From Ktedonobacter racemifer DSM 44963 (GTDB lineage: Bacteria; Chloroflexota; Ktedonobacteria; Ktedonobacterales; Ktedonobacteraceae): 64,000 bases of DNA. This document shows, in pieces, positions 52,527 through 61,236 of this stretch; position 1 is the stretch's first letter; the number at the start of each line of letters is the position of its first letter. Where the stretch lies: positions 1,612,001-1,676,000 of the forward strand of contig NZ_ADVG01000001.1 in NCBI RefSeq assembly GCF_000178855.1, read 5' to 3'. A program made the position numbers and the translations under genes. The notes under the pieces are model-generated. The model did not search any database and had not been told where the DNA came from. It saw only the letters and a program-made list of their open reading frames with translations.

Positions 52527-52940
52527 ATGAGAGAGATGCTCAGGCAGACGCCGACCTCGCAGATGTGTGCGCTAGCCCTCACCTATGAGGAACGGACACA
52601 GTTAAATTCGATCATAGATTTACTTATTCCATCAGATGACGATTTTCCTTCGCCATCGAGCCTTCAACTTATTGATGAGTTCCTCTTTTATGTCCTCCCC
52701 AGTTCCAGCAACAAAGTTCCACGTATGGTCAACATTAAACGCCTACACGTGGTACTGCAGGACCTCAACCAGGCCGCAGGAGGAAATTTTTGTAGTGTGA
52801 GTCTTGAGCAACAAAATTATTTGCTTCAGCAGCTTGAGAGACGCGATCCAGCCTTTTTCCAGGAACTCTGGACGCTGGCAACGCATAGTTATTACACGCG
52901 CCTGGCCAGGTCAGACAAACGCGAAACTATTTTAACCTAA
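52527..52940 (+). CDS. Hypothetical protein, resembles gluconate 2-dehydrogenase subunit 3
   Basis: A 137-residue protein from ATG 52527 (MREMLRQTPTSQM); a TTG at 52443 would add 28 residues. The pattern LTYEERTQLNSIIDLLIPSD, followed by FFQELWTLATHSYYTR, resembles the small gluconate 2-dehydrogenase subunit-3 family (an all-helical protein with the IPSDD turn). The twin-arginine signal and neighbouring flavoprotein genes typical of that system are missing. Weak family call; it is likely a real gene from its codon use. Confidence 0.55.
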   Translation: MREMLRQTPTSQMCALALTYEERTQLNSIIDLLIPSDDDFPSPSSLQLIDEFLFYVLPSSSNKVPRMVNIKRLHVVLQDLNQAAGGNFCSVSLEQQNYLLQQLERRDPAFFQELWTLATHSYYTRLARSDKRETILT

Positions 52941-53035
52941 AACTATTTTTGATCTAGAGGCCATGCCTGCATGGAGATATCGCTACGCTCGGAATCCATG
53001 CAAGCATGGACCCTACAATTTGGCAACTGCTCTCC

Positions 53036-54307
53036 TTAGCCATTCGGAAAATAGAAAGATGAGAGCAAGGCGCCCACCAGGCCAAGTAAAAGCAAGACGA
53101 CGACCAGCAACGCCAGCCACTGGCGCCAGAGGAGGCCCAGGAAGCGAGCCTGCATGTCTTCGGCAGGGTCTGGAGGCTGCGGCGCTGGCAAGGCCTGGGC
53201 GCTGGCGAGAACCCGGTTTTCCGCAGGAGTCGCTGTCAGGATGTCTTGAGGGGATGCAACAGGGGAAGTAGATTCCTGCACAGGTTTAGCCATGGTCAGC
53301 AGGCCAGTTGCCTCGTGCTTACGTAGTATGGGAGCTGGTTCGACTGACTGCTCTTCACACTGGAAGCCGGTCACAGGCTGTGAAAGCGTACCGGGTGCCA
53401 TGAATGGCCTATGTCCGCAACGCTCCTGCGGCTGGGACGGCGCAGGCTCCAGAAGCGGAGAAAGCGGCAGGACAACACGTTCAGACATCACGGCCTGCTG
53501 AAAAGCCAGGCTGAGTTCATGTGCCGAGGCGAAACGCTCCTCTGCTCGCTTCCGTAACGCGCGCAAAACCACCTGCTCTACCGATGAAGAGATCGTGGGA
53601 TCGAAACTGCGCAGGGCAGGAGGCGCCTCCCGTACCTGTTTGAGTAATACATCGGATGGGGTCTCACCCACAAACGGCAGGTGGCCCGTCAACAGGCGAA
53701 AAAGCAAGACGCCAAGCGCATAGATATCGCTTGAGCGGCGCAAAACGCCGAGTGATTGTTCAGGGGCGGCATAGGCAGCCGATCCCCAGCCTACACATGT
53801 CAGCGACTGCTGGCGCTCATCATAGCCACAGGCGATGCCAAAATCTGCTAGCAGCATCCGCCCGTCCGCAGAGACAAAGATATTCGAAGGCTTCAAATTT
53901 CCATGAAGCACCTCGTGCTCATGCGCGTACTGCACGGCGCGACATACTTGCTGTATGGTAGACAGAGCCTGGATCGTTGAAAAGCGTCCCCCAACCTTAC
54001 CTAGCAAATCGTCTAATGTCCCCGTCACAATAAAAGGGGTCACCATATAGAGCAAGCCATGCTCCTCACCATACGCCAGCAACGGTAGGATATGCTCCTG
54101 CTGAAAACGCATGATCTTGCGCGACTCAGAGAGAAAATAGCGGCGTGCAAGCGAGTGCAAGGCGTATCCAGGTCGAAAGACCTTTACCGCGACCACTCCC
54201 TCCTCCAAGTGGGCCGACCGCGCGCAGTAGACATCGGCCACCTGCCCCACAGCCAGCCGTCTGAAGAGGTAATAACCATTGAGTGTCGTTCCTGTCACAT
54301 CCTTCAT
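53036..54307 (-). CDS. Membrane-anchored Ser/Thr kinase-like protein, altered HRD motif
   Basis: A 423-residue protein; ATG 54307 is preceded by GGAAGAGG. Residues 8-270 are a Hanks-type kinase domain: Lys42 (VVAVKVF), DFG at 155 (LADFGIACG), APE (AYAAPEQSLG). The glycine loop is degenerate (LAVGQVADVY). The catalytic loop reads LHGNLKPSNIF, so the HRD Asp is Asn137, which should strongly lower or abolish phosphotransfer. A long Pro/Glu-rich linker leads to one C-terminal membrane helix (LALLVVVLLLLGLVGALL) with a short tail. It could be a pseudokinase that senses or scaffolds. No phosphatase gene is adjacent. Confidence 0.8.
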   Translation of the reverse strand: MKDVTGTTLNGYYLFRRLAVGQVADVYCARSAHLEEGVVAVKVFRPGYALHSLARRYFLSESRKIMRFQQEHILPLLAYGEEHGLLYMVTPFIVTGTLDDLLGKVGGRFSTIQALSTIQQVCRAVQYAHEHEVLHGNLKPSNIFVSADGRMLLADFGIACGYDERQQSLTCVGWGSAAYAAPEQSLGVLRRSSDIYALGVLLFRLLTGHLPFVGETPSDVLLKQVREAPPALRSFDPTISSSVEQVVLRALRKRAEERFASAHELSLAFQQAVMSERVVLPLSPLLEPAPSQPQERCGHRPFMAPGTLSQPVTGFQCEEQSVEPAPILRKHEATGLLTMAKPVQESTSPVASPQDILTATPAENRVLASAQALPAPQPPDPAEDMQARFLGLLWRQWLALLVVVLLLLGLVGALLSSFYFPNG

Positions 54308-54524
54308 ACCTCTTCCTTTCTGCACCTTTACAGCAAACCTTAGAGCCGTTTGGCACGTATCTTTGCATAGAGGACATTGCTAAGAACTGACTTTACCGAA
54401 CTAAACGCGAGTTGGAACACTTTTCGAAGATATTTTAGGCGAGCGCAAGTAATTCATGAGACAGCAGAAAGCTGCAATCGGCAAGGCAGTTTTTCACCAG
54501 GCGAGATATTGCTACATTTGGGTC

Positions 54525-54576
54525 TTGACAACAATACGATATATCGTTTATATTATCAATAACGATATATCGTATT
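54525..54576 (+). promoter_or_regulatory. Promoter and perfect palindromic operator of the PadR gene
   Basis: TTGACA (54525-54530) and TATATT (54549-54554, 18 bp apart) form the promoter. AATACGATATATCGTT (54533-54548) and its exact reverse complement (54561-54576) flank the -10 box. Each arm is itself nearly palindromic (ACGATATATCGT). Such a site fits autoregulation by a dimeric repressor such as PadR. Confidence 0.75.
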
Positions 54577-54633
54577 AAGCAAACGACAATGAGAACAGCA
54601 AGTACAACACCATCTTGAAAGGAGTGGACAGCA

Positions 54634-55485
54634 ATGCCACGCAGATTTGGAAGAGATTTTGCATTTGAGGGCTCCGGCGGAGACTGGGAGGGATGGACGC
54701 CCCCCTGGGAATCTGAGAGGCGCCATGGTCGCCATGGACATCATGGGCACCACGAACATCATGGGCCAAGAGGCTTTGGGATATGGATGCGCCGTCGCGG
54801 CGGGTTTGGCCCTGGAGGTCCCTTTGGTCAGCATGGCCCCTTTGGTCAGCATGGCCCCTTTGGTCAGCATGGCCCCTTTGGAGCCGAGGGTCCTTTTGGT
54901 CCTGAGGGTCCCTTTGGTCCTGAAGGCTTTAAGAAGCGCTTCTTTGGGCGCGGTGATATGAAGTATGCCCTGCTAGAGCTTCTACAAGAGCGCCCTATGC
55001 ATGGCTATGAGATGATGAAGGCCCTGGAGCAGAAATCGAACGGCCTGTATGCCCCTAGCGCAGGTTCGATTTATCCAACATTACAAATGCTTGAAGATCG
55101 CGGCCTGGTCACCGTGACCGTAGAAGAGGGCAAAAAGATCTATCACATTACCGACGCCGGGCGCGCCTTCCTAAGCGAGCGCAAGGCGGAGGAGACAAAT
55201 CCCGCAGGGGGCGCACCTGGACACAACCCCTGGTGGGAGCGCTTCGCGGGACGCGTTGAGCGTTGGGATGCGCCAGAGGTACAGGCACTGCGCAGCGAGG
55301 CTGCCGAGGTCGCACGCCTCTTCGTTATCGCGGCGCGCAGCACAGGTGGAGAGGCTCAGCGTCTAACGCAGCTCCACAAAATCCTGGAGGAGACACGCAG
55401 TGATCTCTCCACGTTCATCTATGGCAAGGGTGAGAAGCCGAGTGGTCCAGAGGGCGAGAACGGCCCCCAGGTTGAACAAAGCTAG
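54634..55485 (+). CDS. PadR-family transcriptional repressor with Gly/His/Pro-rich N-terminal extension
   Basis: A 283-residue protein; ATG 54634 follows GAAAGGAG. The first 110 residues are unusual: a Gly/Trp/Arg/His-rich part (HGRHGHHGHHEHHGPRG) and then repeats of GPFGQH and GPFGPE. Residues 115-190 are the winged helix of PadR (YALLELLQERPMHGYEMMKA, APSAGSIYPTLQMLEDRGLV), followed by a C-terminal helix for dimerisation. PadR proteins repress efflux or detoxification genes and are released by a ligand. The His-rich region could bind metal or be a flexible arm. Its own palindrome at 54533-54576 suggests self-repression. No obvious target gene is next to it. Confidence 0.85.
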   Translation: MPRRFGRDFAFEGSGGDWEGWTPPWESERRHGRHGHHGHHEHHGPRGFGIWMRRRGGFGPGGPFGQHGPFGQHGPFGQHGPFGAEGPFGPEGPFGPEGFKKRFFGRGDMKYALLELLQERPMHGYEMMKALEQKSNGLYAPSAGSIYPTLQMLEDRGLVTVTVEEGKKIYHITDAGRAFLSERKAEETNPAGGAPGHNPWWERFAGRVERWDAPEVQALRSEAAEVARLFVIAARSTGGEAQRLTQLHKILEETRSDLSTFIYGKGEKPSGPEGENGPQVEQS

Positions 55486-55501
55486 CGTATACTATAAAAA
55501 G

Positions 55502-55578
55502 TGTCTGTATCCGAAGGAAAAAGAGCGGTGCAGGAGGGTTTCCCTCCTGCACCGCTCTTTTTCCTTCGGATACAGACA
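55502..55578. terminator. Bidirectional terminator, 37-bp stem
   Basis: An exact inverted repeat from TGTCTGTATCCGAAGG to its complement, with the loop TTT. A/T runs inside the stem provide T tracts for both directions. It lies between the convergent PadR and DUF3307 genes. Confidence 0.8.
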
Positions 55579-55893
55579 TTAAAATTTGAACGCGAGAATA
55601 AGGACAATGGTTAAGATGTGGAGGAGCTGATCAAGCCAGATGGGACCGATAAGTTTATAACGCGCCTTCAGTGGGTCAACAATAAAGTGGGTCACAAAAA
55701 GAAGCAGCGTTGCCAGCCAGGAGGGATGGGCAAAGAGCACAAAGACAGCGGTATAGGTCGCGCAGTGGTAAAAATTGACTTCCCAACTTTTACCTTTTTC
55801 CAGACTCATCCAGGTGCTTTGAAAGGCGAAGTCGCCCACAAAGTGACAGGCGCACCAGATGAGCAGTGTCATCACGGGGATGTCTAACAGCAT
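55579..55893 (-). CDS. DUF3307-family membrane protein
   Basis: A 104-residue protein with GGGAGAAG before ATG 55893. Three to four hydrophobic helices include TLLIWCACHFVGDFAFQSTW, LLFVTHFIVDPLKARYKLI and LLHILTIVLILAF. The HFVGDFxFQ and HFIVD pairs of His/Asp are the signature of DUF3307. No function is established. It ends at the bidirectional terminator. Confidence 0.8.
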   Translation of the reverse strand: MLLDIPVMTLLIWCACHFVGDFAFQSTWMSLEKGKSWEVNFYHCATYTAVFVLFAHPSWLATLLLFVTHFIVDPLKARYKLIGPIWLDQLLHILTIVLILAFKF

Positions 55894-55991
55894 ATATCTT
55901 CTCCCGAAAAAACTCTCCCTGTAGTGTAACAGGGAGAGAGAGAAGATAGCTATGAGCGGCCTCGCAATTCCACTGTGAGGCCGCTCACAAA

Positions 55992-57653
55992 TTACCTGGC
56001 TTTTTCTCGCCACCAGGAGGTCTGTGTGAGCTGGCGCAGAATGAGCAACGCGGCACACAGCAACCAGAAACAGTAGGCGAGATCCTGTTCCAGGAAGGCA
56101 CTATCGATCTGGCCCTGCACCAGGGCTGCCACCATAGAGGCACCGACACCTACCACCAGCCAGCGATAGGCAGTCCGCTCAGCCAGTGGGGCTGTACGAA
56201 GACGCAACAGGATGCGAGAGAAGGTCCAGAAGAAGAGTATCAACACTCCTATAAAGGCCAGCAGACCAAAGATTCCAATGCTGACCCACACATGCAAGAA
56301 GATGTTATGTGGATGTGAGAGCGTTGGCTCATCACTCATCCCCGTCCAGGCGCCCGTGACGGGATCATTGGTAATCCAGTAGTGAGGTAGCGAGGTACGG
56401 CACACTTTATTGGGGCTATAGTGGCAGAGCCAGTTATCCAGACCGACACCAAACCAGGGATGATCCTGAATCATGTGCCAGGCAGTCTGCCAGAGGTAAA
56501 TACGCTTCTCTGCTGTACCCACGCCATGGCCGGCGTGGCGTTCAAAGACATAGCTGAGAATGCGGTCATGATAGAGCGCCAAGACGGCACCTGCGACGAC
56601 CAGCAAGACAACCGTCGCGATCAGCAGGACTTTGCGATTGGGCAAGGAGAGCGCTCCGATGAAGAGGAGCGCGGCTCCCAGGGCCAGCCAGGCCCCGAGC
56701 GACTGCGTCAGGAAGATCGAGATCAGCATGGGGAGGCAGAGCACAAGCACCAGGAGGCGCTGACGCCAGGAGAGCTTGAGCGCCACCAGCCAGGCCAGGG
56801 CAATGGGAAGCCCATAATCGATAAAGAGACCGATATTATTCGCATTGCCGTAGACGGTATGAATGCGCACGCCACCAGCCTCTTGAGTCAGGGTATTCTT
56901 CATGAAGAAATACTGAATCACGCCAAAGAGGCCGATCATCAGACCCGCGCCAATGAGTCCCTTGAGCAGATTTGTCACCTGGCGCGGCGTGCGGATATAG
57001 CCCAGGACCAGCACGACATAGAGTAGCGGCAGAAGCACTTCTTTGCGCAGGGCCACCTGGGCATTGCTACGTGAATAGGCAATGACGACCGAGACGCAGG
57101 CCGCGAGCAGAAAGATCGCAGCCGGGAGCAGGAAAGGGCCGAGGCGCTCACGCAGTGCCTGCCAGGAGAAGTAGGCGCGCACCTCCTTCTTCAAGACAAG
57201 CTGTCCCAGCGCCAGCACAAGCAGGGCAAAGATGGCGATCTCGGCCAGGCTAAAATGCAGACTCTTATAGACGGTCTTGGGATATTGCGCCTGAAAATAG
57301 GGCAGCGTCAATGGGAAGAGCGCCAGGGCCAGAGGGAGGCGCATCCAGGCCAGTATCAGAAATATAAGGAGAAAAGGCAGGCCCAGGAAGGGCAGGAGCG
57401 AGGCTGGCACAACATGGGGATCATTCAAGATCCCGAAAGGGAGATTAGTATTTCCCAGCAGATAGTAGAGCATAAAGGAGAGCACCATGCCCGTCCCAAT
57501 GAGCCAGTCCCCAGGCGAACGTTCAGCCTGTGTATTGGCTGCAACTGACGCCTCAGACAGAGGCACGCCTATATGCCTGTTTGGTGCTGACGCCTTCTGC
57601 CGCTCTGCATTCTGGGAAGGTGTCAATTGAGAAGATCCATGCTCGTCATTCAT
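55992..57653 (-). CDS. O-antigen ligase/polymerase-like membrane protein
   Basis: A 553-residue protein with about 12 membrane helices. The large external loop near residues 380-450 (AWHMIQDHPWFGVGLDNWL, then SHPHNIFLHVWVSIGIFGLL) is the Wzy_C/O-antigen ligase signature, with HPxxGVGxxN and HNxFL motifs. Such proteins join polysaccharide chains to a lipid carrier or polymerise repeat units. The cytoplasmic N-terminus of about 50 residues is polar. No glycosyltransferase cluster surrounds it, so the substrate is unknown; in Chloroflexota it may act on an exopolysaccharide. Confidence 0.85.
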   Translation of the reverse strand: MNDEHGSSQLTPSQNAERQKASAPNRHIGVPLSEASVAANTQAERSPGDWLIGTGMVLSFMLYYLLGNTNLPFGILNDPHVVPASLLPFLGLPFLLIFLILAWMRLPLALALFPLTLPYFQAQYPKTVYKSLHFSLAEIAIFALLVLALGQLVLKKEVRAYFSWQALRERLGPFLLPAAIFLLAACVSVVIAYSRSNAQVALRKEVLLPLLYVVLVLGYIRTPRQVTNLLKGLIGAGLMIGLFGVIQYFFMKNTLTQEAGGVRIHTVYGNANNIGLFIDYGLPIALAWLVALKLSWRQRLLVLVLCLPMLISIFLTQSLGAWLALGAALLFIGALSLPNRKVLLIATVVLLVVAGAVLALYHDRILSYVFERHAGHGVGTAEKRIYLWQTAWHMIQDHPWFGVGLDNWLCHYSPNKVCRTSLPHYWITNDPVTGAWTGMSDEPTLSHPHNIFLHVWVSIGIFGLLAFIGVLILFFWTFSRILLRLRTAPLAERTAYRWLVVGVGASMVAALVQGQIDSAFLEQDLAYCFWLLCAALLILRQLTQTSWWREKAR

Positions 57654-57867
57654 AACATTTCTACAATCTCGCTAAGTATTTGAACACACAAATATGCTTG
57701 TTCTCACCTTAAAGAAGAGAACGAGGCCAACATCCTTATTTTTAGGCAGTATAGCAAATATGCGTCGATCTCGTCCAAGAATGAGACGAAAAGACCAGCC
57801 TGTGAGGCTGGCTGGTCCTAGCAATGCGCATAAGATGAGAAGGCACGTTAGCAAGAGGGAATGGACA

Positions 57868-58587
57868 TTAGTCGGCAACGACCCAGATTTTAGCGGCAGA
57901 AGCCTTGCTAATCGCGACCTGGCGCCCATCCACTTGTAGCAAGAATTGCTCACCACGAGCAGTAGGATCGACATCAGGCTCCACATGCTCCTGCGAAAGC
58001 ACGGTCACATGCATACGAGGGGTAATGCCTTTCTGGTGCAGGTAGAGGATCAGCGCCTCTTCATCCTCAACGACTTCAGAGATACAGAGCACAGTGACTT
58101 GCTGCCCCTCGGAAACACTGGAGAGGCGCAGGGCATGATTATCCTTGAGATAGGTGCGAGCATTGGGAACGATACCGGGGATAGGGTTGCCATGGGGGCA
58201 GGTCTGAGGCAGATCGAGGCTAGCAATCACACGCGACTCGACCGCGCCAGAGATAAAGTGCTCGAGGCGGCAGGCCTCTTCATGCACCTGGTGCCACTGC
58301 ATCCCCAGCATATCCACCAGAAAACGCTCGGTCAGCCGATGACGGCGTAGAACGGCCTCCGCCGCCTCATAACCAGCCTCAGTAAGGGTGATATGACGCT
58401 TGCTGTCCATCTCAATGTATCCAGATTTCACCAGGCGTTTCAGCATCTCCGTCACGGTAGGCGCGGAGACCCCAAACTTCTCGGCCAGACGCGCGCCAAT
58501 CACGAGTTCGCCTTCAACGCTCATGTTATAGATGCTTTCCAGATATTCTTCGACCGTCGCGCTCAGCGCTTCGCCTGCTTTCATCAT
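57868..58587 (-). CDS. DtxR/MntR-family metal-dependent regulator
   Basis: About 239 residues from ATG 58587. N-terminal winged helix (TVEEYLESIYNMSVEGELVI, FGVSAPTVTEMLKRLVKSGY), dimerisation domain with likely metal ligands (RHRLTERFLVDMLGMQWHQV, EEACRLEHFISGAVESRV), PNARTYL-type linker and a C-terminal SH3-like FeoA domain (LSSVSEGQQVTVLCISEVVE). The three-domain form fits an iron or manganese repressor that controls metal uptake. No transporter gene lies beside it. It is separated from the next gene by a terminator at 58681. Confidence 0.9.
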   Translation of the reverse strand: MMKAGEALSATVEEYLESIYNMSVEGELVIGARLAEKFGVSAPTVTEMLKRLVKSGYIEMDSKRHITLTEAGYEAAEAVLRRHRLTERFLVDMLGMQWHQVHEEACRLEHFISGAVESRVIASLDLPQTCPHGNPIPGIVPNARTYLKDNHALRLSSVSEGQQVTVLCISEVVEDEEALILYLHQKGITPRMHVTVLSQEHVEPDVDPTARGEQFLLQVDGRQVAISKASAAKIWVVAD

Positions 58588-58680
58588 TCTTGGCCCCGTT
58601 TCTCCAAACTTGCTAGCCAGCCACAAGTACAAATATTTCCTTCACTGTAACATGCGAAAAAAAGGCCGTCAAGATTAGGG

Positions 58681-58732
58681 GGATGGAGGAGGCGTTTTGC
58701 GCGCTGACGCGCGCAAAACGCCTCCTCCATCC
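58681..58732. terminator. Strong terminator-like hairpin
   Basis: GGATGGAGGAGGCGTTTTGC pairs with its complement around GCGCTGACGCGC; the stem is about 24 bp. It lies between the divergent DtxR and LysM genes. Confidence 0.5.
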
Positions 58733-58874
58733 TTTACCCAATAGAAGGTAAGAAGCGTGGGGCTGCTAGTCATCCTTTAGAAGCATTAAAGAGTTGGTAT
58801 GTGTTTATACAAGAGGGGTCTATAGTAAAGATGTGTTGCAGGCAGAAAGTCGTAAGGGGAGGAGGTAGTGCAAG

Positions 58875-59618
58875 ATGAGAAAACGCTTTTTGCAGCAGAG
58901 AAGGGGCAGAGGGATGCTGCCCTCACCACTATTATGTGTCTTGTTCCTCTTCCTGTTTACGATGAGTTTTCTCCACTTCCAGACCTTCGCAGCCGATCCA
59001 GGAGCGGGCAAGGAGTGCAAGTGGTATACGGTCCAGGTGGGAGATAACCTCAATCATATCGTGCAACAATCTGGAGTCTCGTTAGCAGATATCGCCCAGG
59101 CTAATTACCTGCTGAATATGAACCTGATTCTCTATGGTCAGCGGCTCTGTCTACCTCAGACTATACAGGAAGCTGGAATATTAGAAGATGGCAGCGTGCG
59201 CTGGTATGCCTACACAGCCCTGGAAAGCTCCTCAAAGACCCAGGTGGAAGATATGCTACGCCAATACGCGAACGACTATGGTCTTCCAGCAGACCTTGTG
59301 CTGGCAATTGCCTGGCAGGAAAGCGGCTGGAAGCAGCACGTCATCGCCAAGGATGGCGGCATTGGCGTCATGCAACTTATGCCCTATACGGCGAAGGCGC
59401 TCAACAGTACCATTAGTACGAGGCGTGATCCCTATAAGCTTGAGGATAACATCCGCCTGGGAACATATTACCTCTACAAGTTGTGGGAGCGCTATGATGG
59501 CGACCTGGACAAGGTGGTCAGCGCCTATAACGAAGGCTCCTGGAACCTGGATCACTACGGCATCTTCAATCATACATATGTCAAAAGTGTAAAGGCCCTG
59601 ATGGAAAAATATGAATGA
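58875..59618 (+). CDS. LysM domain lytic transglycosylase
   Basis: A 247-residue protein; ATG 58875 has GGGGAGGAGG upstream. A positively charged start and one hydrophobic helix (LLCVLFLFLFTMSFLHF, 23-39) form a signal or anchor. A LysM domain (WYTVQVGDNLNHIVQQSG, about 54-100) binds peptidoglycan. The SLT/goose-lysozyme-like domain (about 130-247) has the catalytic Glu in AIAWQESGW, then GVMQLMPYTAKAL and VVSAYNEG. It cleaves murein with formation of anhydro-muropeptides, acting outside the cell. Convergent or co-regulated genes are not apparent. Confidence 0.9.
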   Translation: MRKRFLQQRRGRGMLPSPLLCVLFLFLFTMSFLHFQTFAADPGAGKECKWYTVQVGDNLNHIVQQSGVSLADIAQANYLLNMNLILYGQRLCLPQTIQEAGILEDGSVRWYAYTALESSSKTQVEDMLRQYANDYGLPADLVLAIAWQESGWKQHVIAKDGGIGVMQLMPYTAKALNSTISTRRDPYKLEDNIRLGTYYLYKLWERYDGDLDKVVSAYNEGSWNLDHYGIFNHTYVKSVKALMEKYE

Positions 59619-59734
59619 ATAAAGCGAAAATGCGCGCATATAGCACTTGACAGAACACAAATTTGTTACTATACTTTTTTCATACGCACAAAGAAATACC
59701 GAACGCGATGAACAGGAAAAGTACATAGCCTGTC

Positions 59735-60075
59735 GACGATGCCAGAGAGTCGGGGATGGTGGAAACCGATATCAGCACAGCTATGGAATGGGCCTGCAAG
59801 CTAAAGAGCGAACGTTCTACGCCGATAGAATTAGTAGTACTCTTTCGGAACGTCCCCCGTTATCGAGGACAGGATATGTCACCAGGACAGAGCCAGAAGT
59901 AGAGAAAAAGATTGAGCGCTCTGACGAGGCCGTATCCGGCAAAGAGGGATTATCCGCAACCCAGAAAAGCAAGTTACGCAGCATGACAATATGATACTGG
60001 CGGATAATCTGAACAAGGGTGGTACCACGAAAGCGACACGCTTCTCGTCCCTGTAGGGGGGTGAGAGGCGTTTTT
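59735..60075 (+). promoter_or_regulatory. Tryptophan T-box riboswitch
   Basis: Stem I begins at AGAGAGTC (near 59744) with an apical GGATGGTGGAAACCGATAT segment; the specifier loop GAATGGGCC holds the Trp codon TGG at 59789-59791. The T-box sequence AAGGGTGGTACCACG is at 60015-60029, and the terminator stem (GCTTCTCGTCCCT with AGGGGGGTGAGAGGC) ends in TTTTTTG near 60075. Uncharged tRNA-Trp should stabilise the antiterminator and turn on trpS. Confidence 0.92.
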
Positions 60076-60114
60076 TGTTTTCTGTAAATACATGTTTTCT
60101 TGGGAGATGGAGCA

Positions 60115-61164
60115 ATGACGATTGAGATGAATGCGAAAGCCACTGAGCAGCTAGCGGCGGGAACTGGCAAGCCTCCCGTGAAGAAACGCACCTTTTCGGG
60201 TGTGCAACCGACTGGCAATATTCACCTGGGCAACTACCTGGGAGCCATCCGCAACTGGGTCGTGGGACAGGCACAGTACGAAAACATCTTTTGTATCGTT
60301 GACCTGCACGCGATTACCCTGCCCATCGACGCCAGAGAGCTGCACGAGAATACACGCAAGCTGGCGGCGCTCTACCTGGCGGTGGGACTGGACCTGGAAC
60401 ACTGCAAACTGTTTGTCCAGTCGCACGTCCAGGAACACGCCGAGCTGACCTGGATTCTCAATTGCTTCACTCCCATGGGCTGGTTGAACCGCATGACGCA
60501 GTTCAAAACCAAGGCGGCGGACGATCTGGATAGCGTGAGCAACGGCCTGTATAGCTACCCGGTCCTGATGGCCAGCGATATTCTGCTCTACCACGCGCAC
60601 TATGTCCCCGTTGGTGATGACCAGCGTCAACACGTCGAGCTGACACGCGATATCGCCCAGCGCTTCAACAGCCTTTATAAGCAGCCAGTCTTTACGCTGC
60701 CACAGGCACAGATCCGCGACGTCGCGGCGCGCATTATGTCGCTGAGCGAGCCAACCAAGAAGATGAGCAAGAGCGATCCCGATCCGCAGTCGCGCATCAA
60801 CCTGCTGGATGATCCCAAGGTCATTAAGAAGAAGATCGGGCGCGCGCAGACAGATTCTGAGCGCCTGGTGAAGTTTGATCCCCAGCGCCCCGGTATCACC
60901 AGCCTGCTAAGCATCTACCAGGCGATCACGGGCAAAGAGCAGGCAGTAATTGAGGCCGAATTCGAGGGCAAGGGCTATGGCGACTTTAAGGCCGCGCTCA
61001 CCGAACAGCTCGTTGCCACGCTGGAACCTATTCAGAAGCGCTACTACGAATATATCAATGATATGGCTGAACTGGAGAACATCCTTAAGCAAGGAGCGGA
61101 CGCGGTTCGCCCCATCGCGCAGGAGACAGTTTGCAACGTCAAAACAGTTGTAGGTCTGGGTTAA
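60115..61164 (+). CDS. trpS: Tryptophanyl-tRNA synthetase
   Basis: A 349-residue class I synthetase. ATG 60115 is chosen because GGAG lies just before; the TTG at 60100 is unlikely. The HIGH motif appears as HLGNYLGAI near residue 38, and KMSKS is complete in TKKMSKSDPD near 215. Tryptophan-binding marks (PVGDDQRQHVELTRD) are present. It charges tRNA-Trp, whose level is sensed by the T-box upstream. The gene is followed by a hairpin at 61178 and then trpE. Confidence 0.95.
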   Translation: MTIEMNAKATEQLAAGTGKPPVKKRTFSGVQPTGNIHLGNYLGAIRNWVVGQAQYENIFCIVDLHAITLPIDARELHENTRKLAALYLAVGLDLEHCKLFVQSHVQEHAELTWILNCFTPMGWLNRMTQFKTKAADDLDSVSNGLYSYPVLMASDILLYHAHYVPVGDDQRQHVELTRDIAQRFNSLYKQPVFTLPQAQIRDVAARIMSLSEPTKKMSKSDPDPQSRINLLDDPKVIKKKIGRAQTDSERLVKFDPQRPGITSLLSIYQAITGKEQAVIEAEFEGKGYGDFKAALTEQLVATLEPIQKRYYEYINDMAELENILKQGADAVRPIAQETVCNVKTVVGLG

Positions 61165-61177
61165 CACAGAGTAAAAA

Positions 61178-61208
61178 GGGCTTCTGAAGTGGTTCACTTC
61201 AGAAGCCT
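61178..61208 (+). terminator. Hairpin between trpS and trpE
   Basis: GGCTTCTGAAGTG pairs with its exact complement around GTTC. No T tract follows, so it may slow rather than stop transcription, leaving trpEGD partly under T-box control. Its presence shows that trpE starts at 61237, not 61189. Confidence 0.5.
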
Positions 61209-61236
61209 TGCCAGAACAGAGAGAAGGATTTTGAGC

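Noticed and set aside
56421..57026. 201-codon frame opposite the O-antigen ligase-like gene
   Set aside because: Charged, low-complexity reverse reading of membrane-helix codons.
59647..59994. 115-codon plus-strand frame upstream of trpS
   Set aside because: It runs through the T-box leader; the RNA structure explains the sequence.
61189..61236. Upstream start for trpE at 61189
   Set aside because: The added codons would lie within the hairpin at 61178-61208, and the ATG at 61237 has its own ribosome site.
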